NCBI GenBank assembly: GCA_038562555.1
Contig: JBCFBK010000008.1
Span: forward strand, 1 to 64,000
Length of the DNA stretch: 64,000 bases
Reading direction: 5' to 3'
From: JBCFBK01 sp038562555
Lineage (GTDB): Bacteria > Bacteroidota > Bacteroidia > Bacteroidales > Prolixibacteraceae
Part shown: positions 26,701-33,005 of the stretch, one piece after another
Numbering within the stretch: the first letter of the stretch is position 1
Layout of the letters: every line of letters begins with the position of its first letter
The notes under the pieces: model-generated
What the model saw: only the letters and a program-made list of their open reading frames with translations
The model's database searches: none
What the model was told of the DNA's origin: nothing
Translations under genes and position numbers: made by a program

Positions 26701-27096
26701 CGCGAGATGGACGATTTAAAACAGTCGGTCCAGAATGCAGCCTATGAACAAAAAGATCCTCTGTTGATCTATAAATTCGAATCGTTTAACTTGTTCAAGG
26801 TGATGATCCAAAAAGTCAATAAAGATATTGTATCAACACTGATGAAAGGCCAAATTCCGATTTCAAACCCGAATCAGGTTCGCGAAGCAGATAACGTGAG
26901 GCGGACCGATATGAGTAAATATTCTACTCAGAAATCGGACACCCAGGAGATTTCAAGAGGACGAAATCCTGAAGCGCCACAGCCTCCGCAGCGGGTTCAG
27001 CCGGTAAGGGTCGAAAAAAAGGTAGGTCGCAATGACCCCTGTCCCTGTGGAAGCGGTAAAAAATTTAAAAATTGTCACGGTAAAGGACTCGAATAA
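23782..27096 (+). CDS. secA: Preprotein translocase ATPase SecA
   Basis: A 1104-residue motor of the general secretion pathway, driving unfolded preproteins through SecYEG. It shows the DEAD-like nucleotide-binding domain with Walker A GEGKT (about residues 194-198) and DEVDS, the preprotein cross-linking region, NBD2 with ATNMAGRGTDIKL and RQLRGRAGRQGDPG, the helical scaffold and wing, and a C-terminal zinc-binding SEC-C motif (GRNDPCPCGSGKKFKNCHG). The length, with an insertion around residues 330-420, is usual for Bacteroidota. lgt follows 9 bp later, so both export and lipoprotein maturation genes may be co-transcribed. Confidence 0.98.
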   Translation: MAFINKILGTFLGNKSDRDIREVTPVLEKIKAEYERITRLSHDELRSETLRIKNLVRERVRPEEERIAILKQQAEEAEVQDTEGIYQEIDKLEEKIDEKTEEVLNELLPTAFSIVKETAKRFFQNKTVIVSASDFDRDLAARKPNVEISGDKAIWHNTWIAGGNEVTWDMVHYDVQLIGGIVLHSGKISEMATGEGKTLVATLPVFLNALAGKGVHIVTVNDYLAKRDSEWMGPIFEFHGLSVDCIDKHQPNSEGRRKAYNSDITYGTNNEFGFDYLRDNMAINPQDLVQRKHHYAIVDEVDSVLIDDARTPLIISGPTPRGENQKFDELMPRVERLIAAQRNYVNQCLTDAKRLLSKENPTKEEKEEGAMQLLRAQKGLPKTKSLIKFLSEEGNKAAMQKIENFYMQDNSKNMHVVTDPLFFIIEEKQNSVELTDKGIDLISSDVEDQEFFILPDVGSSVAEIENDNALSSQEKIEKKDLLLQNYAVKSERVHTINQLLKAYAMFEKDVEYVVIDNKVKIVDEQTGRIMEGRRYSDGLHQAIEAKERVKVEAATQTFATITLQNYFRMYHKLAGMTGTAETEAGEFWNIYKLDVVVIPTNRPIVRKDANDKVYKTKREKYNAVIQEIVELNQQGRPSLVGTTSVEISELLSRMLKIRGIKHNVLNAKLHAREAEIVADAGKEGMVTIATNMAGRGTDIKLTEKVRQAGGLAILGTERHDSRRVDRQLRGRAGRQGDPGSSQFFVSLEDDLMRLFNSERITGIMDRLGLEEGEVIQHSMITKSIERAQKKVEENNFGIRKRLLEYDDVMNSQREVIYKKRRHALFGERLEVDVLNMIYDSVESLVGDYYGGSFDEFNLELIRLMSVESPVSEDDFMKLKPEEITDQIYQIMIGTYNRKVEAIAKQAYPVIKDVYETKSHLYHNIVVPISDGKRVFQIITNLEKAYQNKGKELVKSYQKQIVLGIIDEAWKEQLREMDDLKQSVQNAAYEQKDPLLIYKFESFNLFKVMIQKVNKDIVSTLMKGQIPISNPNQVREADNVRRTDMSKYSTQKSDTQEISRGRNPEAPQPPQRVQPVRVEKKVGRNDPCPCGSGKKFKNCHGKGLE

Positions 27097-27105
27097 AAAA
27101 GCCTT

Positions 27106-27912
27106 ATGACACAACTGCTAGCCTTCATTCACTGGAATGCCAGTCCTGAAATTTTCCAATTGGGGCCTTTATCTGTACGCTGGTACGGATTACTTTTTGC
27201 AACCGGCTTTCTTTTCGGCTATTATCAGGTGGAACGGATGTTCAAGTACGAACAGCTTGAACTTAAGTGGCTGGAGAGCCTGTTTATATATATGATTGTG
27301 GCCACAATTGTGGGCGCCAGATTGGGGCATGTCGTTTTTTATGGTTGGGAATACTATTCACAGCACCCGCTGGAGATTCTGAAAGTGTGGCACGGCGGAC
27401 TGGCCAGTCACGGCGGAACTTTGGGGATTTTCATCGCCTTAATATTCTGGAGCAGGAAAGTGTCCAAACGCCATGTGCTCTGGATTATTGACCGGGTGGT
27501 GGTTCCCACGGCACTCGTTGCTGCCATGATCCGTACTGGAAATCTGATGAACTCGGAGATTTACGGTGTGCAAACCAGTTTGCCCTGGGGATTCATTTTT
27601 GAACGTAACGATGAAACGGTCGCAAAACATCCCACTCAGATCTATGAAGCATTGGCTTATCTCGTAACCTTTGGGGTTTGTCTTTATTTGTACTGGAAAA
27701 CGACAGCACGCAAACGCGAAGGATTGATTACAGGTGTCTTTTTTCTGATGGTATTCCTTTCACGGTTCCTGATCGAATTTATTAAAGAAGATCAGGAAGC
27801 TTTTGAAGCAGGTATGGCATTGAATATGGGACAATGGCTGAGCATTCCCTTTGTATTTGGTGGAATATTTCTGATTGTCAGAGCACTGAAGCGAAAAGAA
27901 GTCGTTTATTAA
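27106..27912 (+). CDS. lgt: Prolipoprotein diacylglyceryl transferase
   Basis: A 268-residue polytopic inner-membrane enzyme that transfers diacylglycerol from phosphatidylglycerol to the lipobox cysteine of prolipoproteins. Conserved features: GLLFATGFLFGYY near the N-terminus, HGGLASHGGTLG with the essential histidine, and the Lgt signature RTGNLMNSEIYG, followed by HPTQIYEAL. Length normal. It lies directly behind secA and is closed by a strong terminator. The many lipoproteins of this window (DUF4270, Kelch, DUF4907, RND adaptor) are its expected substrates. Confidence 0.97.
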   Translation: MTQLLAFIHWNASPEIFQLGPLSVRWYGLLFATGFLFGYYQVERMFKYEQLELKWLESLFIYMIVATIVGARLGHVVFYGWEYYSQHPLEILKVWHGGLASHGGTLGIFIALIFWSRKVSKRHVLWIIDRVVVPTALVAAMIRTGNLMNSEIYGVQTSLPWGFIFERNDETVAKHPTQIYEALAYLVTFGVCLYLYWKTTARKREGLITGVFFLMVFLSRFLIEFIKEDQEAFEAGMALNMGQWLSIPFVFGGIFLIVRALKRKEVVY

Positions 27913-27934
27913 GAAAAAAAACAGATGAATCTGC

Positions 27935-27966
27935 AAAAAAGGGGCTTTTTAGAAGGCCCCTTTTTT
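27935..27966 (+). terminator. Rho-independent terminator after lgt
   Basis: AAAAAAGGGGC pairs perfectly with GCCCCTTTTTT (11 bp) around a 10-nt loop; the downstream arm supplies the T-run. Confidence 0.93.
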
Positions 27967-28108
27967 GCCTTATTTTGCCGGATGGGTTGATCCGGCAAAA
28001 AACAGTGTTGATGCTAAATAAATTTTAATTTGTGTTTAAAAACAGCTAACTTGTACAGGGAAAGGTGGAAATTTATCTTAATTCGCCACAGATTGTGAGG
28101 AGAAGGAT

Positions 28109-28879
28109 ATGATAAGTGCCAGTGAAGAAAAGATCAATCGTTTATGCAAGCTTTTGCTTGAAGCAGGGGCGTTATTAATGAGTTCCGGGGCGAATACCTC
28201 CAGAATCCGTACTAATATCATGCGGATTGCCGGAGCTTATGGCTACAATGCCGAACTGCTGGTGACCCACCGTGCCCTTATGCTTACCCTTTACGACGAT
28301 GACAAAGATTATTTCTTCAGCCGCCTGAAGCGGACCTCGCCGCATGGGGCCAATTTCCGAATGGTCAGCGGGATCAGCCGGATGAGTTGGAGTATTGTTC
28401 AGGAAAAGTGGAGCCTTGATCAGGTGCAGGAAGAAATTGACCGGCTAAAGTCGCTTCCGCATTATCCACGCTGGATTATTCTACCGATGGTTGCTCTCGC
28501 GGGAGCCTCATTTTGCCGGCTGGCGGGCGGGGAATTCGTTGATATGCTCATCGCTTTTATGGCTACTGCCATTGGCCTGTATATCCGGCAGGAGGCTGCA
28601 AAAAAAATGTTCAATGGTTATATCTGTATTTTTTTTGCTGCCTTTGTATCGTCGGTTATCTCCGGCTTTGCACTGAAAATGCAGATCGGGACACATCCGG
28701 AGTACGCGTTTGCTACGTCGGTGCTGTACCTGATCCCGGGAATCCCGCTGATCAATTCATTGTCGGACATGCTCGACGGCAACATCATGAACGGTATTGT
28801 GAGGGGATTTAACGGATTGATCATCTCATTCTCCATTGCTTTAGGCATGCTTGGTGCCATCCTGATTTATAACTTATAA
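28109..28879 (+). CDS. Threonine/serine exporter, ThrE N-terminal type (YjjP-like)
   Basis: A 256-residue protein of the DUF1212/ThrE family. A cytosolic N-terminal part (LLLEAGALLMSSGANTSRIRTN ... LMLTLYDD) is followed by about five membrane helices. In one-gene ThrE this half is fused to a second membrane domain; in E. coli the halves are YjjP and YjjB. Here the partner half is the gene at 28996, so the transporter is split. Cargo may be threonine/serine or a dicarboxylate such as succinate; the sequence does not decide. Confidence 0.88.
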   Translation: MISASEEKINRLCKLLLEAGALLMSSGANTSRIRTNIMRIAGAYGYNAELLVTHRALMLTLYDDDKDYFFSRLKRTSPHGANFRMVSGISRMSWSIVQEKWSLDQVQEEIDRLKSLPHYPRWIILPMVALAGASFCRLAGGEFVDMLIAFMATAIGLYIRQEAAKKMFNGYICIFFAAFVSSVISGFALKMQIGTHPEYAFATSVLYLIPGIPLINSLSDMLDGNIMNGIVRGFNGLIISFSIALGMLGAILIYNL

Positions 28880-28904
28880 CTTTAAATGGAAACAGGAGAC
28901 CGGA

Positions 28905-28987
28905 AAAGGAAAACAGCGAAGAGCAAAGGGCATAGAGCATACTCTCCCGTCATACTACCAATTGCTAACAGCTAATAGCTTCTTAAC
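28905..28987. repeat. AGCT-rich intergenic repeat (copy d)
   Basis: The 116-bp gap between the two exporter halves carries GAAGAGCAAAGGGCATAGAG-type words and then GCTAACAGCTAATAGCTTC. The segment contains overlapping palindromes (AGCTAATAGCT) and shares GCTAACAGCT with the spacer at about 15785 and AGCTAATAGCTC-like words with 59755-59770. Confidence 0.45.
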
Positions 28988-28995
28988 TTAATAAC

Positions 28996-29499
28996 ATGGA
29001 ATTACTTGATTTTTTTGAGAAATGGATTTGGCTCGGATGTGCGGCAGTGGGATTCGGCATCTTGTTTAACGTGCCCCAGCGTATCCTGGCAGGCATTTTT
29101 GTCATGGCCGCATTGGGCGGGACCTTAAAGCTGCTGATCATGCATCTTGGAAGCGGGATCATTTTTGCTTCGTTTCTGGGAGCGATGTCGATCGGATTCA
29201 TGTGTGTTTACGCCGCACATTGGCGGCATACTCCGCCATTTGTACTGGCTATTCCTGCGGTTATCCCGATGGTTCCCGGCGCATTTGCTTACCGGACTAT
29301 GCTTGGCATTATCCGTCTCACGGGCGATCTGAGTCCGGACGTTTTTATGCAACTGCTGCAACAAACCGTTGACAACGGACTGAAAGCCTTTTTTGTATTG
29401 CTGGCCCTTTCGTTGGGAGTCTCCACGCCAATGCTTCTTACCCGCAGTGAGTCGGTCAAAACGCTGAAAGTTAAATTACCTTCCATCCTTAAGGACTGA
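28996..29499 (+). CDS. Threonine/serine exporter, ThrE C-terminal type (YjjB-like)
   Basis: A 167-residue membrane protein with about five helices, of the ThrE_2/DUF3815 type. Characteristic pieces are WLGCAAVGFGILFNVPQR, a GSGIIFASFLGAMSIGF helix, and AIPAVIPMVPGAFAYR. It is the expected partner of the gene at 28109; both halves are needed for export in characterised split systems. Its stop codon lies inside the left arm of a terminator. Confidence 0.85.
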   Translation: MELLDFFEKWIWLGCAAVGFGILFNVPQRILAGIFVMAALGGTLKLLIMHLGSGIIFASFLGAMSIGFMCVYAAHWRHTPPFVLAIPAVIPMVPGAFAYRTMLGIIRLTGDLSPDVFMQLLQQTVDNGLKAFFVLLALSLGVSTPMLLTRSESVKTLKVKLPSILKD

Positions 29500-29527
29500 C
29501 CGGGAATGGACCCTGGCGGTCCTTTTT
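29491..29527 (+). terminator. Rho-independent terminator of the exporter operon
   Basis: An imperfect stem AAGGAC ... GTCCTT with inner CC/GG and GGG/CCC pairs, followed by TTTTT. The left arm overlaps the end of the coding region. Confidence 0.7.
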
Positions 29528-29657
29528 GTGCCGGGTGTTTAAGTTCAGTTCTCCTTTTTTTATCAGGTACCGTAAACCGGAATGGAATTTTCTGCGTTTA
29601 TACTTCATGTGGTAATATCCGCTAACTTTCAGAAAGTTGAACTGCAAAACCTGGTAA

Positions 29658-30650
29658 ATGAAACACGTTTCGATTTTTATCCCTAACGGGCATTACAGCA
29701 TGGTAAATGTTGAGGGCACCTACCACATGTTATCGTGGGTGAACGATTTTTTGGTGCAACAGGGACAGGATCCGTTGTTTGATATTCATTTGGTTGGCCT
29801 GTCGCGACCGGCCCGCCAGCCCAACGGACTCTTTATTATCCGTCCCGGATCGCTCCTTGATGAACTTAAAAAGACCGATCTGATTTTTCTTCCGGCCGTT
29901 CATGGCGACTTTCACGGCAGCCTGATGCTGAATGCTGATCTGATACCCTGGCTGAGCATGCAATATACGAAAGGAGCAGAGATTGTCAGTTTTTGTATCG
30001 GAACATTCCTGCTAGCGGCCACCGGGCTTTTGAACGGTAAACCATGCTCAACTCATTGGGGTTATGCCAATGAATTCAGGCAGATGTTCCCGCAGGCGCA
30101 GTTACTCGATCATAAAATTTTAACCGAAGCCGATGGCCTTTACACCAGCGGCGGTGCCTATTCGTTTACCAATCTGCTGATTTACATCATCGAAAAATAT
30201 GCAGGGCGAGATGTCGCAGTCCATACAGCCAAGGCCTTTATGATCGATATTGACCGGACGTACCAGTCGCCTTTTATCATTTTTGCGGGACAAAAGGCTC
30301 ATCAGGATCAGGTTATTCTGCATGCACAGGAATATATCGAAAAGAATTTTTCAGAGAAAATAAGTATTGATGAACTGGCCGAAATGGTCAGAATCGGACG
30401 ACGCACTTTTGAAAGGCGATTTAAACGCGCTACGTCGAACACGGTAGCCGAGTACATTCAGCGGGTGAAGATGGAAGCTGCGAAAAAACAACTGGAAACA
30501 GAACAAAAAACGGTGAGTGAAGTGATGTACGACGTGGGGTACAACGACGTTAAGGCTTTTCGTGACGTGTTCCGGAAAATCACGGGTATGTCACCGCTGG
30601 GCTACCGGAACAAGTACTACAAGGAGATTATGCTCGACCGCGTTAATTGA
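29658..30650 (+). CDS. GlxA-type AraC transcriptional regulator (DJ-1/PfpI domain)
   Basis: A 330-residue protein. Residues 1-190 form a DJ-1/PfpI-like class I glutamine amidotransferase fold (ISIFIPNGHYSMVNVEG-like opening, nucleophile-elbow Cys in IVSFCIGTFLLAATGLL, then GLYTSGGAYSFTNLL). Residues about 215-320 are an AraC helix-turn-helix pair (IDELAEMVRIGRRTFERRFK and YDVGYNDVKAFRDVFRK followed by MSPLGYR). GlxA-type regulators sense small metabolites; the signal here is unknown. It is monocistronic and convergent with the copper-storage-like gene. Confidence 0.9.
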   Translation: MKHVSIFIPNGHYSMVNVEGTYHMLSWVNDFLVQQGQDPLFDIHLVGLSRPARQPNGLFIIRPGSLLDELKKTDLIFLPAVHGDFHGSLMLNADLIPWLSMQYTKGAEIVSFCIGTFLLAATGLLNGKPCSTHWGYANEFRQMFPQAQLLDHKILTEADGLYTSGGAYSFTNLLIYIIEKYAGRDVAVHTAKAFMIDIDRTYQSPFIIFAGQKAHQDQVILHAQEYIEKNFSEKISIDELAEMVRIGRRTFERRFKRATSNTVAEYIQRVKMEAAKKQLETEQKTVSEVMYDVGYNDVKAFRDVFRKITGMSPLGYRNKYYKEIMLDRVN

Positions 30651-30704
30651 TCCTGAGTGGTGCAAGTATTCCACAGTTTCTGAGGAGATCGGTACACAGG
30701 GTGG

Positions 30705-30727
30705 AAAAGGGGAAAGTCCCCTTTTTT
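30705..30727. terminator. Terminator between convergent regulator and Csp genes
   Basis: AAAAGGGGA and TCCCCTTTT form a perfect 9-bp stem with a 3-nt loop and a T6 tail on the plus strand. The A4 at the other end gives weak termination for the minus-strand gene too. Confidence 0.88.
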
Positions 30728-31076
30728 ATGCTGCCATTTTCCGGCATTCTTCTGCACACTTCCTACAGGCCTCCGCGCACGCCTGACAATGATCGACCTG
30801 GTGCATCGCGCATTCCGCTCCACAATCCTCACAGATCCTGGCGCAAAGTCCGCAAAGCTCACGGGCATACTTTTCGTCGTCAAACCCGCCAACCCGGGCC
30901 ATAAATGAAGCGGCCAGCCGGCAAATATCAGCACAGTACCTGTCCAGTTGAATACATTTTATCATTGGTCTTACATCAACCTCTCCCAGACATGCCGATG
31001 CACAATGGTCACATGCCGAGGCACAGGCATAGCAGGCATCAATACAACTTTTGAATTTCTCGTGACTCATATTCAT
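30726..31076 (-). CDS. Four-helix bundle copper-binding protein (Csp-like)
   Basis: A 116-residue protein with 19 cysteines, mostly spaced CxxC or CxxxC along predicted helices (CIDACYACASACDHCASAC; CGLCARICEDCGAEC; CQACAEACRKCAEEC). This is the pattern of the copper-storage proteins (DUF326 family), whose four-helix bundle holds many Cu(I) ions on inward-facing thiolates. There is no signal peptide, so it is the cytosolic Csp3-like type. It is convergent with the GlxA-type regulator and divergent from ilvD. Copper is the best-supported ligand in the family; other soft metals cannot be excluded. Confidence 0.85.
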   Translation of the reverse strand: MNMSHEKFKSCIDACYACASACDHCASACLGEVDVRPMIKCIQLDRYCADICRLAASFMARVGGFDDEKYARELCGLCARICEDCGAECAMHQVDHCQACAEACRKCAEECRKMAA

Positions 31077-31262
31077 TCTGTTTTAAATTCCTTCAGTTCG
31101 CTGTTGCCCGGTAGGGTGATAAACTTCATATTCCATGCCAACAGTGTTTGGAGGAACCTCCGAAAATAAATCTAAACAAATCGGACGATTTTGGCGTTTT
31201 GAAGATACATAACCGGCAGAATCAGGTCGTCGGCGTAAAGACTTTTATCTAATCTCTTGCAG

Positions 31263-32939
31263 ATGCAAAATAAAATAAACAGGTATAGCGAAAAGATAAC
31301 CCAGGACGAAAGCCTTCCGGCCGCGCAGGCGATGCTTTACGCAATCGGTATGGATGAAAACGACCTCAAAAAAGGACAAGTGGGCATTGTAAGTACAGGT
31401 TATCAGGGAAACCCCTGTAACATGCACCTGAATGGTTTGGCCGATGCCGTAAAAAGAGGGGTGGATGAACAGGAAGGTTTGTATGGCCTGATTTTCCACA
31501 CCATTGGTGTCAGCGACGGGATCACGAATGGCACCGAAGGCATGAAATACTCCTTACCCTCGCGGGAAATTATTGCCGATTCGATCGAAGCCGTTGTAAG
31601 CGCCCAATTTTATGATGCGGTAATACCCATCGTGGGTTGCGATAAAAACATGCCTGGGGCGATGATTGCATTGGCCCGTCTGAACAGGCCATCAATCCTG
31701 TTATATGGCGGTACAGTAAAAAAAGGCCGGTGGAAAGGAGAAGATCTGAACATCATATCGGCTTTTGAAGCCTACGGAGAAAAGATAAAAGGCCGGATTT
31801 CGGACGAGAATTATCAGGGCATCATCAGGAACTGCATCCCCGGCGCAGGAGCTTGTGGCGGCATGTACACGGCCAACACCATGGCGTCGGCCATCGAGTG
31901 CATGGGGATGAGCCTGCCTTATTCTTCCTCCAATCCCGCATTAAGCCACGAAAAGGGGCTGGAATGCCATGACATCGGAAGGGCGATTAAGAAACTCATG
32001 CTTGAAGATCTGAAACCGTCGGATATCATGACCCGGCAAGCCTTCGAAAATGCGATTACACTGATCATGGCGCTTGGTGGTTCCACGAATGCCGTTATCC
32101 ACCTGATCGCGATGGCCAAAGCTGTAGGTGTAGCGTTGACGATTAACGACTTCCAACGGATAAGTGACCGCACGCCCTATATGGCCGACCTGAAGCCAAG
32201 CGGAGCATATTTGTTCGAAGACCTGCACGATGCAGGCGGCATTCCTGCAGTCATGAAACTGCTGCTCAAAGAAGGATTCCTCCACGGCAACTGCCTCACG
32301 GTAACGGGCAGAACCCTCGGCGAGAATCTGGAGGAAATTGCCGATCTGGAAAAAGGGCAGAAAATCATCAGGCCTTTTGCCGATCCGATAAAAAAGAACG
32401 GCCATATCCAGATCCTTTTCGGAAACCTGGCAACGGAAGGTGCCGTTGCCAAAATAACAGGCAAGGAAGGAGAGTTGTTCCGCGGACCTGCCCGGGTATT
32501 TGAAAATGAGTATGACGCCATAAAAGGGATCCAAACGGTTGTGACGAAAGGTGACGTGATCGTGATCAGGAATTCGGGACCAAAAGGTGCGCCGGGAATG
32601 CCTGAAATGCTCAAGCCGTCGGGTGCCGTGATGGGGGCCGGACTGGGTAAAGATGTTGCCCTGATCACCGACGGACGGTTTTCGGGTGGCTCCCATGGTT
32701 TTGTTGTCGGCCATATTACTCCCGAAGCTTATGAAGGCGGACTGATCGCGCTGATCCGCGACGGCGATCTGATTACAATCGACGCGATTAATAACCGGCT
32801 TGATGTAGCCATCAGTGAAGATGAAATAGAAGAAAGACGTCGGGCCTGGGAAAAACCGCCATACAGCGCAACAACCGGTGTACTGAAAAAATATATCGAT
32901 TCGGTGTCGTCGGCGTCGGAAGGTTGTACAACCGTTTAA
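31263..32939 (+). CDS. ilvD: Dihydroxy-acid dehydratase
   Basis: A 558-residue iron-sulfur dehydratase of branched-chain amino-acid synthesis, converting dihydroxy acids to 2-oxo acids. Cluster ligands are recognisable in GNPCNMH, GCDKNMPGAM and GACGGMYTANTM; the C-terminal domain contains the GRFSGGSHGF motif. The frame begins at a TTG two codons earlier, but the ATG at 31263 is preferred. No other ilv or leu genes are nearby. A terminator follows the stop. Confidence 0.97.
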   Translation: MQNKINRYSEKITQDESLPAAQAMLYAIGMDENDLKKGQVGIVSTGYQGNPCNMHLNGLADAVKRGVDEQEGLYGLIFHTIGVSDGITNGTEGMKYSLPSREIIADSIEAVVSAQFYDAVIPIVGCDKNMPGAMIALARLNRPSILLYGGTVKKGRWKGEDLNIISAFEAYGEKIKGRISDENYQGIIRNCIPGAGACGGMYTANTMASAIECMGMSLPYSSSNPALSHEKGLECHDIGRAIKKLMLEDLKPSDIMTRQAFENAITLIMALGGSTNAVIHLIAMAKAVGVALTINDFQRISDRTPYMADLKPSGAYLFEDLHDAGGIPAVMKLLLKEGFLHGNCLTVTGRTLGENLEEIADLEKGQKIIRPFADPIKKNGHIQILFGNLATEGAVAKITGKEGELFRGPARVFENEYDAIKGIQTVVTKGDVIVIRNSGPKGAPGMPEMLKPSGAVMGAGLGKDVALITDGRFSGGSHGFVVGHITPEAYEGGLIALIRDGDLITIDAINNRLDVAISEDEIEERRRAWEKPPYSATTGVLKKYIDSVSSASEGCTTV

Positions 32940-32947
32940 AATGAATT

Positions 32948-32975
32948 AAAAAACGCCGGGATCGGCATTTTTTTT
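32948..32975 (+). terminator. Rho-independent terminator after ilvD
   Basis: A GCCG/CGGC stem extended by A/T pairs with one mismatch, a GGAT loop and a T8 run. Confidence 0.75.
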
Positions 32976-33005
32976 ATAAATTTCTGCTTATTAAAACTGG
33001 ATGAC